Below, in pieces: positions 21,479 through 30,242 of a stretch of 64,000 nucleotides of DNA. Under the pieces are notes generated by a model, which saw nothing but the letters and a program-made list of their open reading frames with translations, was not told the DNA's origin and did no database searches. This stretch comes from an uncultured Treponema sp. Lineage in GTDB: Bacteria; Spirochaetota; Spirochaetia; Treponematales; Treponemataceae. Each line of letters begins with the position of its first letter. Positions within the stretch are counted from its first letter, which is position 1. Made by a program: the position numbers and the translations under genes. Location of the stretch: contig CAMCRZ010000007.1 of NCBI GenBank assembly GCA_945877425.1, positions 1 through 64,000 on the forward strand. The letters run 5' to 3'.

Positions 21479-23602
21479 TTATTTAAAACGTCTTGCCGTA
21501 AGTGCATCTGAAAGATACTGGGCTTTTCTAAACGTCTGAATCATAAGGGGAACAAAAAGAGGAATTAAAATCTTTAGCTTTTTAAGACCCTTCGCTTCTG
21601 CAAAAACGCCCCGGACTATCTGAGTTTTAATAATGCCGGAAAGTTCGTCCATAAGAATAGGCACAAACCGTAAAATTATTTCTGCCACAAGAACAATGTA
21701 TCTTTTAAACTTACCAAGAGGCCGGAGCAAAATTGCCAGAGAATCAATAATTTCCCTTTCGCTAGTTGAACTTAAAAAAGTGCCGGCGCATATAATTGAA
21801 CTGCAGGCTCTCATAAGCATCCGTACTGCATAGAAAATTTTTGACCTGCTAATAATAAAGATTTTCCATTGAGTGTAAATTACATCGCCTTCCAGAACAG
21901 GATAAAACATAAACTGAAGTATTGCGAAAATCAAAATTACGGGAAGAAGATTTTTAAAAGCATGAAGCGGTTTCTTAAGTGAATGTTTTGCCAAAAGAGA
22001 ATAAACTGCATTTATAAAAATAAAAATTCCGCAAAGCCACAGCGGCCGTGCCAAAAGCGTTAAAGTAAAAAGTAAGGCAAAAATAATGAACTTTACAAGG
22101 CCGTTGCATCTGGAAATCACTGACGGAGGAATTTCAGGAGGCGCCATTACCGAAGCAGAAATTTTCCGTAATGAACTTATAATTGCAGCGTTTGGAATTT
22201 TTTCCATAAGTTCAAGACTTTCGTTTTCAGCCGGTTCTTCTGCTTTACTTTCACTTTGATTTTTTGAGTTCAGCACAAGTTCTTCCCATTTAAGATTTAC
22301 GTCTGCAATAGAAGTTTCTTCCATGCGGTGAGTGCTGAACAAAATGGTTTTTCCTTCATCAGCTAATTTTCTCAAGCCAAGCAGAACTTCTTTTCTTGCG
22401 TAAGGATCAAGGGCTGAAGTTGGTTCATCAAAAATAAGTATGTCTTTATTTAATGCAATTATTCCTGCAATGGAAAGTTTTCGTTTTTCGCCGCCGCTTA
22501 AAGTAAAAGTTCCTCTGTCTGCAAATTCTCTGTAAGAAAGCCCTGCCGTTTCCATTGCGCTCTTTACGTTAAGAACAAGATTCTTTCCCTCAAAGCCTGA
22601 ATTTTTTGCGCCGAAAGCAACATCGTCTGCAGCAAAGGGACAAAACAAAGAAGCTTCACTTTCTTGGAGGCAAAGCACTGGTCTGGAAGAAGCCTTTACT
22701 GTTCCTGACTTTGGTTCTGCAAGTCCGCACAGACATTCAAAAAGTGTAGACTTTCCGCAGCCACTTGGTCCGCTTAATGAAGTTAAAGTTCCTTTCTTCA
22801 GTGAAAAAGACATATTGGAAAAAATTTTCCGTTCAGGATATTCAAATGAAAGATTTTCAACTTTAAGTGCCGTTTCTTTATTTTTTTCAGGCGGATTTTT
22901 TTTCCATTCAGTTAAGTAGGAATTGTTGCCGAATACTTTTTCGTATAAAGATTTGTCGTTAAAGAAATCAGTTCCGGATCCGTCAAATAAAATGCTGCCT
23001 TTTTCAAGTACAATAATCCGTCTGGCTTTTCTGGCTTCGTCTTCATCGTGGGTAATGTGGATTATAGTGTGACCTTTTTTATTCCACTGCCCTACAAATT
23101 CAATTAAATCTTCCCGTGCAAGAGGATCAAGCATTGCCGTAACTTCATCAAGAATAAGAACTTCAGGAAACAAAGCAAGAATTCCGCTGAATGCAATGCG
23201 CTGTGTCTGGCCAAGTGAAAGTTCGTAAGTGCGGGAAAGTGCCCTGTCTGCCATTCCGATTACCGAAAGACATTCTATTGTGCGAAGTTCAGTTTCGTCT
23301 TTTGAAAGTCCTAAATTTTCAGGCCCGAAAGATGTATCACGTTCAACTACTCCTGCAACAATCTGCTCTTTTGGCTGCTGAAAAACTATGCCCGGGAAAA
23401 CATTTTCTTCTACAATGCATTTTCCTTTGTCTGGAGAAATAAAGCCTGCAAGAAGTCTGCCCAGCGTACTTTTTCCTGAACCGTTAGCGCCTAAAATTAC
23501 AGTGTAGTCTCCTTTTTCAATTTTAAAAGATACATCATTCAAAGCATTTTTTTTACTTTGAGGATAACTGTAAGATGCATCTTTAACTTCCAAAACCGGC
23601 AT
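21479..23602 (-). CDS. Energy-coupling factor module: EcfA-EcfA-EcfT fused in one chain
   Basis: 707 residues from the ATG at 23602 (MPVLEVKD); the frame is open to 23737 but that part is not ABC-like. The first ABC domain has Walker A GANGSGKST, signature LSLGQ and Walker B VLILDEVTAMLDP. The second has [31 protein letters not shown] and the switch histidine in FSTHRM. The last 170 residues are a membrane EcfT domain with five or so spans and the two Ala-Arg-Gly-type coupling helices (one near RGVFAEA, the last near ALTARRF). ECF transporters import vitamins or metals with a separate S component. No S protein gene is adjacent, so a group II, shared-module system is likely. Confidence 0.88.
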   Translation of the reverse strand: MPVLEVKDASYSYPQSKKNALNDVSFKIEKGDYTVILGANGSGKSTLGRLLAGFISPDKGKCIVEENVFPGIVFQQPKEQIVAGVVERDTSFGPENLGLSKDETELRTIECLSVIGMADRALSRTYELSLGQTQRIAFSGILALFPEVLILDEVTAMLDPLAREDLIEFVGQWNKKGHTIIHITHDEDEARKARRIIVLEKGSILFDGSGTDFFNDKSLYEKVFGNNSYLTEWKKNPPEKNKETALKVENLSFEYPERKIFSNMSFSLKKGTLTSLSGPSGCGKSTLFECLCGLAEPKSGTVKASSRPVLCLQESEASLFCPFAADDVAFGAKNSGFEGKNLVLNVKSAMETAGLSYREFADRGTFTLSGGEKRKLSIAGIIALNKDILIFDEPTSALDPYARKEVLLGLRKLADEGKTILFSTHRMEETSIADVNLKWEELVLNSKNQSESKAEEPAENESLELMEKIPNAAIISSLRKISASVMAPPEIPPSVISRCNGLVKFIIFALLFTLTLLARPLWLCGIFIFINAVYSLLAKHSLKKPLHAFKNLLPVILIFAILQFMFYPVLEGDVIYTQWKIFIISRSKIFYAVRMLMRACSSIICAGTFLSSTSEREIIDSLAILLRPLGKFKRYIVLVAEIILRFVPILMDELSGIIKTQIVRGVFAEAKGLKKLKILIPLFVPLMIQTFRKAQYLSDALTARRFK

Positions 23603-23738
23603 AGAACTGAGTTTACAATTTTTTCTTAGATTATTAAAGATTATAGGAAAATTATTTTCGCCGCCATTGCTGCCCCTGCGTACTTGACAAAAAACTCTTA
23701 TTGTAAACATCATCTTTTTCCTATAAACTAACAGCATT

Positions 23739-25043
23739 ATGGTTATCGCTTCTATTGATATGAAAGACGGACACGTAGTCCAGTTAAAAAACGGAAAAGA
23801 CTTAATGCTTCAGCGTGATGATGCAGACGCACTCATTAACGGCTTTAACAAATATGGCGAAGTTGCAGTAATTGATCTTGACGCCGCAATGGGCAACACA
23901 AACGAAAAAGGAAATACACCTAACACTGAACTTTTAAAATCACTTTTGCGAAAAGGAAACGTTCGTACAGGAGGAGGAATCCGCAGCGTAAAGAAAGCCC
24001 GTGAACTTATTTCACTTGGAGCAGAAAAAGTAATTATAGGAAGTGCAGCCTGGAATTCAAACCGCCAGAACGAAAGCGACCCTATTTTAAACGTAGAATT
24101 TCTTGAAGAATTGACAAAAGCAATCGGCAGGCAGCGCATAATAATTTCAGTTGATGCCATTAACGGAAAAATCGCAGTAAAAGGCTGGAAAGAAACAGTA
24201 AACATAAGCTTAATTGAAGGCGCAAAAGAAGCAGAAAAATACGCCTCTGAACTTCTGTTTACTTGTGTAGAAAAAGAAGGCTGCATGGAAGGCACAGACA
24301 TGGAACAAGTAAAGGCATTACGCAGTGCAGTAAAGTGCCGTGTAGTTGCAGCAGGCGGAGTAAATTCCCTTGAGCAGATAACAGAACTTGAAAAACTCGG
24401 CTGTGACGTTCAGCTTGGAATGGCATTGTACACAGGCGTTGTAAATTTAAAGGATGCATTTATAAGCTGCCTTAATTTTGAAAAAGTTGACGGAATGATT
24501 CCTGTAATTGCCCAAAGCGTAAACGGCGAAGTTTTAATGATGGGTTATTCAAACAGAGAAGCTTTTGAAAAAACATTTGAAACAGGAAAGCTTACTTTCT
24601 TCAGCCGTACAAGAAATGTTCTGTGGACAAAAGGAGAAACAAGCGGACACTTCCTTCAAGTAGTAAAGCTTCGTGCTGACTGCGACAGAGACACTGTTCT
24701 TGCAACAGTTATACCTCACGGCGGAGCCTGCCACACAGGAAGCTGGACTTGCTTTGGAAGCCAGCCTGATGAACGCTCTACATTAGAAAGACTGTACGCC
24801 GTTATTTCAGAACGATTTGCAAATCCAAGACCGGGAAGCTACACTGCAACTTTAAACGACAAGCGTGTCCGTGAAAAAGTTATGGAAGAAGCAGAAGAGC
24901 TTACAGATGACGCAGAAACTAAAGAAGACGTTATTTGGGAAGCAGCTGACCTTTTGTATTTTGTAAGCGTTTTAATGTACAAGGAAGGAGTTTCATGGCA
25001 GGACGTTTACAACGAACTTGACAGACGCCATAAAGAAAAATAA
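23739..25043 (+). CDS. HisA-HisI-HisE trifunctional histidine biosynthesis fusion
   Basis: 434 residues. Residues 1-240 are a TIM-barrel HisA (ProFAR isomerase): SIDMKDGHVVQL with the first catalytic Asp, then IISVDAINGKIAVKGWKE with the second, and ALYTG near the end. Residues about 247-345 are HisI (PRA-CH): MMGYSNREAFEKT, LRADCDRD and GGACHTGSWTC, which carry the metal-binding Asp and Cys residues. Residues about 348-434 are HisE (PRA-PH): LYAVISERF, REKVMEEAEELTDDA and EAADLLYF. One chain thus carries three successive steps from phosphoribosyl-ATP. HisIE fusion is common; an added HisA is not. hisD is 7.7 kb downstream. The gene diverges from the ECF gene. Confidence 0.93.
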   Translation: MVIASIDMKDGHVVQLKNGKDLMLQRDDADALINGFNKYGEVAVIDLDAAMGNTNEKGNTPNTELLKSLLRKGNVRTGGGIRSVKKARELISLGAEKVIIGSAAWNSNRQNESDPILNVEFLEELTKAIGRQRIIISVDAINGKIAVKGWKETVNISLIEGAKEAEKYASELLFTCVEKEGCMEGTDMEQVKALRSAVKCRVVAAGGVNSLEQITELEKLGCDVQLGMALYTGVVNLKDAFISCLNFEKVDGMIPVIAQSVNGEVLMMGYSNREAFEKTFETGKLTFFSRTRNVLWTKGETSGHFLQVVKLRADCDRDTVLATVIPHGGACHTGSWTCFGSQPDERSTLERLYAVISERFANPRPGSYTATLNDKRVREKVMEEAEELTDDAETKEDVIWEAADLLYFVSVLMYKEGVSWQDVYNELDRRHKEK

Positions 25044-25079
25044 CTTTTCCGCAATCTTTTACGCAGAGAAAGAAAAAAC

Positions 25080-25108
25080 TTGTCTTGTAGTATAAAATTA
25101 ACTATAAT
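25080..25108 (+). promoter_or_regulatory. Promoter of the caspase-linked cluster
   Basis: TTGTCT (25080-25085), 17-nt spacer, TATAAT (25103-25108), about 32 nt before the lipoprotein start at 25141. A GGAGG Shine-Dalgarno follows near 25131. Confidence 0.65.
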
Positions 25109-25140
25109 TTACCTATAAACAATACATTCGGAGGAATTAA

Positions 25141-25857
25141 ATGAAAAAATCATCTTTGGTAATTGCAGCTGCCATTCTTGCTGCAGGAACTTATTTTAAT
25201 AGTTGTGCATCAAGTTCAGCATCAACAACGCCAACTGTAGCAAAAAAGTCATCTCCAATTGAAAGAACCTTAATTGACTATAAAGGTGCAGCTATTGGTG
25301 CAGACATTCCAGACTGGGTTGACGCCGCTTTAGCTGACGACGAAGAATCACTTAAATCAGGTACACTTGCAAAAAAACTTGAAAGCAAAAAAGTTATTGT
25401 AGTTAACGGAGTAAGACAGAAAAAGACAGACAAAGATCTTAAGCTTCTTCAGGATTCAGTAAATGCAAGCTATATGGTAGAAATTGCCCAGTCACTTAAC
25501 AACGGTGTAGACAGACGTTTCAGCGGCGTTCTTTCAAGCAATGAAGACACACAGAAAACACTTACAGCCAACTCAACAAAAGCACAGTTTACAGGCTTTA
25601 TCAAGGCAGCAGATTACTGGGTTTTACAGCGCATTACAGACAAAGACAAGAACAAGACTTACGACCAGTACACTGTAGTTCAGGTTTACGCTTGTGACGA
25701 AGAATTATTCCAGCAGCAGGCAGCACAGTACATCAGAAGACTTGGACTTGATTCAGACAGTGAAGATTTAAAGAAAGCAGCTTCTATGGCTGACTCTCTT
25801 GCAGCAGAAATGACTTCTTCACCATTGTCTGTTACAGCAAATTTTGATGAATACTGA
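25141..25857 (+). CDS. Lipoprotein, paralogue of the DGR-operon lipoprotein
   Basis: 238 residues with a lipobox (GTYFNSC, Cys22). The region IPDWVDAAL through YDQYTVVQVYACDEELFQQQAAQYIRRLG parallels PQWLKNM through YIYFTVYSMDKSTWDALCRKYLMD in the lipoprotein at 7994-8884. It lacks the long Ala/Lys coiled-coil tail of that protein. A clear promoter and Shine-Dalgarno precede it, and a strong terminator follows, so it can be expressed alone in larger amounts than the genes after it. Function unknown; probably an envelope partner of the LPP20 and caspase-fold proteins. Confidence 0.75.
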   Translation: MKKSSLVIAAAILAAGTYFNSCASSSASTTPTVAKKSSPIERTLIDYKGAAIGADIPDWVDAALADDEESLKSGTLAKKLESKKVIVVNGVRQKKTDKDLKLLQDSVNASYMVEIAQSLNNGVDRRFSGVLSSNEDTQKTLTANSTKAQFTGFIKAADYWVLQRITDKDKNKTYDQYTVVQVYACDEELFQQQAAQYIRRLGLDSDSEDLKKAASMADSLAAEMTSSPLSVTANFDEY

Positions 25858-25884
25858 TTTTTCTAAATAAGAAGTACTTGAATA

Positions 25885-25924
25885 AATCCGTGGAAAATTA
25901 AATGTTTTCTGCGGATTTTTTATT
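25885..25924 (+). terminator. Terminator after the lipoprotein gene
   Basis: AATCCGTGGAAAA (25885-25897) pairs fully with TTTTCTGCGGATT (25905-25917), two G-U, 7-nt loop, then a run of T. Confidence 0.85.
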
Positions 25925-26019
25925 TTAAATAACAATTAAATACGGTTTTCCATTTTTTTTACGCTGTTTTTCTGATATACTTAACGGGTAATTTTTACTT
26001 TTGCGAATGGAGAAGTTTA

Positions 26020-27552
26020 ATGAATATTTTTACTAAAAACACATACTTAAAAAAAATAACTGCACTTTTATTTGTTTTTGCATTTGCCTGTTCCTGTAAA
26101 ATCTTTGCACAAATAAACGCACAAGGTTCCGGAAGTACAGAAAACGAAGCAAAATCTGCAGCACTGAATTCCCTTGCACAAATATTTGACACACGAGTTC
26201 AAAGTTCCCTTGAAAAACAGGAAAGCGCTTCTGATTCAAAAATCAACGGCAATACAAATTCATCTTATATGTTAAAGATGGAAGAAAAAATTCTTGTTTC
26301 TACTCAAGTTGAACTTTTCGGAGTTGAATATGAAACAGAAGACAACGGACTTAGCGGTTCTAAAAAAATATATACAGTAACGGCTTCCATAAATCCGGAA
26401 ACAGCAATTCCCCTTTACAAAGACAAAATAGAATCAACTGTAAAAAAGATAAATTCAAATCTTAAAGGAATAGAAAAATTAAGCGCTTCAAAACAGGAAG
26501 CTGCATGGAACATTCTTGCATCAGACTATGCAGACCTTAACAAATTAAAAATGATACTTAAAGTTTTAGGCTCATCACAATCAGCTGAACCTGAACTTTC
26601 CCAGGAAGAATTTTTTGTTGAATACGAAAAACGCTCTAAAGAAGTTACAACTTTAGAAAAAGCCGCATCTGCCGTTACTGCAAACATAAACTCTTCTTCA
26701 AAATCAATTTACGTTTACCCTGCACTTTTTGAAAGCGACACAGTTCCAACTGAATTTTCAAACGTACTTTGCGAACAGATAAAATCATCTTTGGGAAAAA
26801 AACTTTCGCTTACATCTTCTGCTGCAGATTCATTTTTAAAAGGCTCATACTTTTTTGTACCAGGCTCTGTTGACGGCGAAGATTTACTTTTAACTTATTA
26901 TCTTGTAGGTTCAGACGGAAAAGTTTTGTCATCATCAATAGTAAAAATTCCGTACAAAGTTTACAGCGAATACAGCTACAGACCAAGAAGCTACAACCTG
27001 CAGAACGAAATTGCCAGCGGAAGAGTAAGCGACCCTAACTTTGCAGTTTCAGTAAGGCTTAACGGAGAACGCAACGGCATTTCACTTAAAGAAGGCGACG
27101 GCGTAGAACTTGAAGTAAGGGCAACTGAACCCTGCTACATTTACGCTGTAGGTTACGTCTTTAATGAAAATCAGGAAAAGCTTTCTTACCTTTACTGTTT
27201 TGATTACACTGCTGATGGAAAAGAAAAATTCGTAAAGCGCATTTCAACAAAAGATGCAGGCAAATGGGTTGTAATAAATCCTCTTGTGTACGGCGAAGTT
27301 CAAAGCATAGAAATTGTTCCGCCATACGGAGAAGAAACGCTGCAAGTTTTCGCTTCTACCACAAACGACTTTGATGCATTTGTAGGAAAAATTCCGTCTT
27401 ACACAGAAACAGACGATTTTTATTTAATAAGCGGCGAGCCTGAAAAAACTGTTTCCAAAACACGTGCCCTTGCCATAAAAAAAGCTGCTGCCAAAGCCTC
27501 AAAAGCTGAAGCCTATGCAGAAAGTTCTGTTTCCTGGAGTTCACATAAATAA
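26020..27552 (+). CDS. Secreted LPP20/DUF4384 protein
   Basis: 510 residues with a signal peptide (LLFVFAFACSCKIFA). The N-terminal LPP20 region (NAQGSGSTENEAKSAALNSLAQIFD) is followed by VSTQVELFGVEYETED, matching the protein at 8909-9934. The C-terminal half contains a DUF4384-like beta domain (LKEGDGVELEVRATEPCYIYAVGY, then KWVVINPLVYGEVQSIEIVPP). DUF4384 domains are often found next to caspase-fold proteases in bacteria, as here. An Ala/Lys-rich helix closes the protein. It is preceded by GGAGAAG and a TATACT box. Likely periplasmic; role unknown. Confidence 0.78.
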   Translation: MNIFTKNTYLKKITALLFVFAFACSCKIFAQINAQGSGSTENEAKSAALNSLAQIFDTRVQSSLEKQESASDSKINGNTNSSYMLKMEEKILVSTQVELFGVEYETEDNGLSGSKKIYTVTASINPETAIPLYKDKIESTVKKINSNLKGIEKLSASKQEAAWNILASDYADLNKLKMILKVLGSSQSAEPELSQEEFFVEYEKRSKEVTTLEKAASAVTANINSSSKSIYVYPALFESDTVPTEFSNVLCEQIKSSLGKKLSLTSSAADSFLKGSYFFVPGSVDGEDLLLTYYLVGSDGKVLSSSIVKIPYKVYSEYSYRPRSYNLQNEIASGRVSDPNFAVSVRLNGERNGISLKEGDGVELEVRATEPCYIYAVGYVFNENQEKLSYLYCFDYTADGKEKFVKRISTKDAGKWVVINPLVYGEVQSIEIVPPYGEETLQVFASTTNDFDAFVGKIPSYTETDDFYLISGEPEKTVSKTRALAIKKAAAKASKAEAYAESSVSWSSHK

Positions 27553-27595
27553 TTTGCTTCTATAAAATATAAATTAAATTTTCAGAGAGGATTTT

Positions 27596-30190
27596 ATGAA
27601 AACTACTTTTACGAAAAAGATTTTATCATTTTTGATTTTAATGATTACTGTGTGTGCTGCTTTTTCTCAGTCAAATAAAACTACAAAAAGAAGATATGCT
27701 CTTGTAATCGGAAATCAGAATTATCAGGACTATCCTTTAAAAACAAACATTGCTGATGCCGAACAAATTGCAGAAGTTTTGCGCTCAAAAGAATTTAACG
27801 TTACATTCAAAAAAGACTTGACTTCTCTTAAAATGGCAAATGAAATTCAGGATTATATTTTAAAAGTAAACAGCGATCCTCAAAGCGTTTCGCTTATTTA
27901 TTTTACAGGCCACGCTTTTACCGACGAAGAAAAAAATTATCTTCTTCCAACAGACAACTCGATTATCAGGAATAAAGATCAGGCAAAAGTTTACGGAATT
28001 GATTTGCAGTCAGACATTGCAGACAAAATCTACTGCGAAACTCAGCTTTACATTATTGACGGTGCTTACGACAATCCGTTTAAAACAGAAGGAACAAGAG
28101 CACTTGGCGTTAAAGGCGGACTTGCTGCAACTAAAAGCCAGAAAGAAAGTACTGTAGCTTATCTTTTTTCAGCTGAACCGAATTACCTTGTCTTAACACC
28201 GGAAAACAAAACTTCAGTTTTTGCAGATACACTTGCCCAGCAAATCAAGACTTCTTCTGCCAACGTTGACGCAACATTCAACACGGTTAAGCAAAAAGTT
28301 AAGGAAAAAACTAACGGCAGGCAGATTCCTTACACAACTGCCACAACAATTGATTTTTCTTTTAACGGAAACGACCTTATAGCACTTAAGAAAATTTCTG
28401 CAATCAACGAAACAGACAAAGCTTCCATTGAAAGCATTTCCATAAAAAAAGAATTCGAAGCAGAACTTGCAAAACAAAACGCCATTAAAGAAGAGCTTTT
28501 AAGAGATGCACTTGATACACACGAAGAAATCCAGCTTGAACTTGAAAAGGAACGGAAAGAAAGAGAAGAACTAGAACTGACACGCAAAAATTTGGAAGAA
28601 CAATTTGCTCAAGAACGCACTGCAGAAGAAAATGCACTTATTGAAGAAAAGCGCCTTCAGTTTGAAAAAGATGCAGCTTTATTAAAACAATCCATTACAA
28701 AAAATTCAGACGCCCAGGAAAAAATCAACTACATTGAAAGTTTAAAGCTTAACCTTTATTCTCTGCGCAAAACTTCACAAGATTACATTGATAATTACAA
28801 CTCTACTTTGAAAAATGAAACTCTTGAAAAAGTAACTGCAATTTATAACGCTGAACCAAAAAAAGTTGAAACTGACGACAAAGGAAATATAACAGAAGTA
28901 GCTTTAAAACGCAGAGAAGATGCTGCACAAAAAGTTAGAGACGAAGCTGAACTAAAAAGATTAAGTTATGAAAAACAAAAAAACAAAGAAATTGAAAAAG
29001 ACAATAAAAAATTTCTTCCAATGATTTCCGCTGCTTACAAAGATCTTGAAAGTTCCACCTACACTGCAACTTCTTTAACAGGTGAGCTTTCCACTTTGGT
29101 AAGCGAATACGACGGTTCAATTAACGCTTGGAAACTTTACGTAACATCAAACTTTTTGGACAGGGCAAATTTGTTTACGGCAGAAATTCCTCTTTCTTAC
29201 ACAGAAGTAACCGGCGAAAAAAGCATCTCCATAGAAAAGATGAACGACCAGCAGCTTTCTGCTTACAACGACAACGTTATGGTTTACGACTCGCTGTTTA
29301 GAAGTGCAACTCCTGTTTTCTATGTAAAGCTTACTTACAAAGTTTCAAAATGGGATAGACCAAGCGAGTATCACATTTGTCCAATTAAGTGCGAAGTTAT
29401 TAAAATCGGAAAGAAGAATAAAACAATTCATACAGTTAAACAAATTAACCTTGAATCTTCAGAGCTTTCAATCTATCCACGAATTGAAATCCGAACAAAA
29501 AAAGAAATTGAAGCGGACGAAGAAAAATGCAACGCAATATACGAAAAAGAAAAAGCCGATAAAGAAAAAGCTATAGCTGCAAAGAAAATAGAAGATCAAG
29601 CCGAAAAGCAAATTCTGGCAAAAGAAGAAAGTTATGATGATGATGACGATAATTCTGATGATTCTGATGAAGAAAAACGCAGCGGAAGAAATATGCTTTT
29701 CATTACAATAAATTCATTTTACCCGGTTGAAGAAGCAATATCCGAAAACAAATACAACCTTACGTCACTTGCATTTGCATACTCTCAGTCAATGGGCAGA
29801 TTCTTTTTCTTTGAAGGAAGATTTTTCGGCAGCATAAGTAATTCAGAAAATGAAGATGATGTTTACGGCGGAAGTCTTGGCTTAGGCGCAAATGCAAACC
29901 TTGGAATGCACTGGCGTCCTTTTATTACAGGAAATGTAAGCATTTGTACAAACAAAACTTTCGGGCTTAACGCTGGCGGCGGAATAGACTTTACTCCGGG
30001 AGACACATTTACCATAACAACTGGATTCAATTACGGCTGGATGCATTACTTTGACAGTTTAAAAAACGGCATTGTTACGGAAGAAGTTAATCATGGAGAA
30101 TATGAAGTTAAAACTGACTTTTTCTCTGTACTTAAAAATCCTGATTATCACCAGCTGGAATTTTATATCGGCTGTGGATTTGCCTGGTAA
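27596..30190 (+). CDS. Secreted caspase-fold protein lacking the catalytic cysteine
   Basis: 864 residues. Signal peptide, then a peptidase C14-like domain (about 33-270) opening with RYALVIGNQNYQDYPL. The histidine is kept (YFTGHAF, His106), but the position of the catalytic Cys reads IIDGAYDNPF, with Ala157 where its neighbour at 30243 has Cys in LDACRNNPF. It should therefore be inactive as a protease. A coiled coil (about 275-370), the beta domain shared with the DGR variable protein (about 430-620; YNDNVMVYDSLF), an acidic Asp-rich linker and a C-terminal 150-residue beta-strand region (GLGANANLGMHWRPFITGN) that resembles an outer-membrane barrel follow. Good Shine-Dalgarno (AGAGAGG). 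Probably a partner or decoy of the active paralogue. Confidence 0.85.
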   Translation: MKTTFTKKILSFLILMITVCAAFSQSNKTTKRRYALVIGNQNYQDYPLKTNIADAEQIAEVLRSKEFNVTFKKDLTSLKMANEIQDYILKVNSDPQSVSLIYFTGHAFTDEEKNYLLPTDNSIIRNKDQAKVYGIDLQSDIADKIYCETQLYIIDGAYDNPFKTEGTRALGVKGGLAATKSQKESTVAYLFSAEPNYLVLTPENKTSVFADTLAQQIKTSSANVDATFNTVKQKVKEKTNGRQIPYTTATTIDFSFNGNDLIALKKISAINETDKASIESISIKKEFEAELAKQNAIKEELLRDALDTHEEIQLELEKERKEREELELTRKNLEEQFAQERTAEENALIEEKRLQFEKDAALLKQSITKNSDAQEKINYIESLKLNLYSLRKTSQDYIDNYNSTLKNETLEKVTAIYNAEPKKVETDDKGNITEVALKRREDAAQKVRDEAELKRLSYEKQKNKEIEKDNKKFLPMISAAYKDLESSTYTATSLTGELSTLVSEYDGSINAWKLYVTSNFLDRANLFTAEIPLSYTEVTGEKSISIEKMNDQQLSAYNDNVMVYDSLFRSATPVFYVKLTYKVSKWDRPSEYHICPIKCEVIKIGKKNKTIHTVKQINLESSELSIYPRIEIRTKKEIEADEEKCNAIYEKEKADKEKAIAAKKIEDQAEKQILAKEESYDDDDDNSDDSDEEKRSGRNMLFITINSFYPVEEAISENKYNLTSLAFAYSQSMGRFFFFEGRFFGSISNSENEDDVYGGSLGLGANANLGMHWRPFITGNVSICTNKTFGLNAGGGIDFTPGDTFTITTGFNYGWMHYFDSLKNGIVTEEVNHGEYEVKTDFFSVLKNPDYHQLEFYIGCGFAW

Positions 30191-30242
30191 AAATCAATTC
30201 ATAAAATAAAACTTAAAGACAAATTTTTTAGAGGAGTTCATA

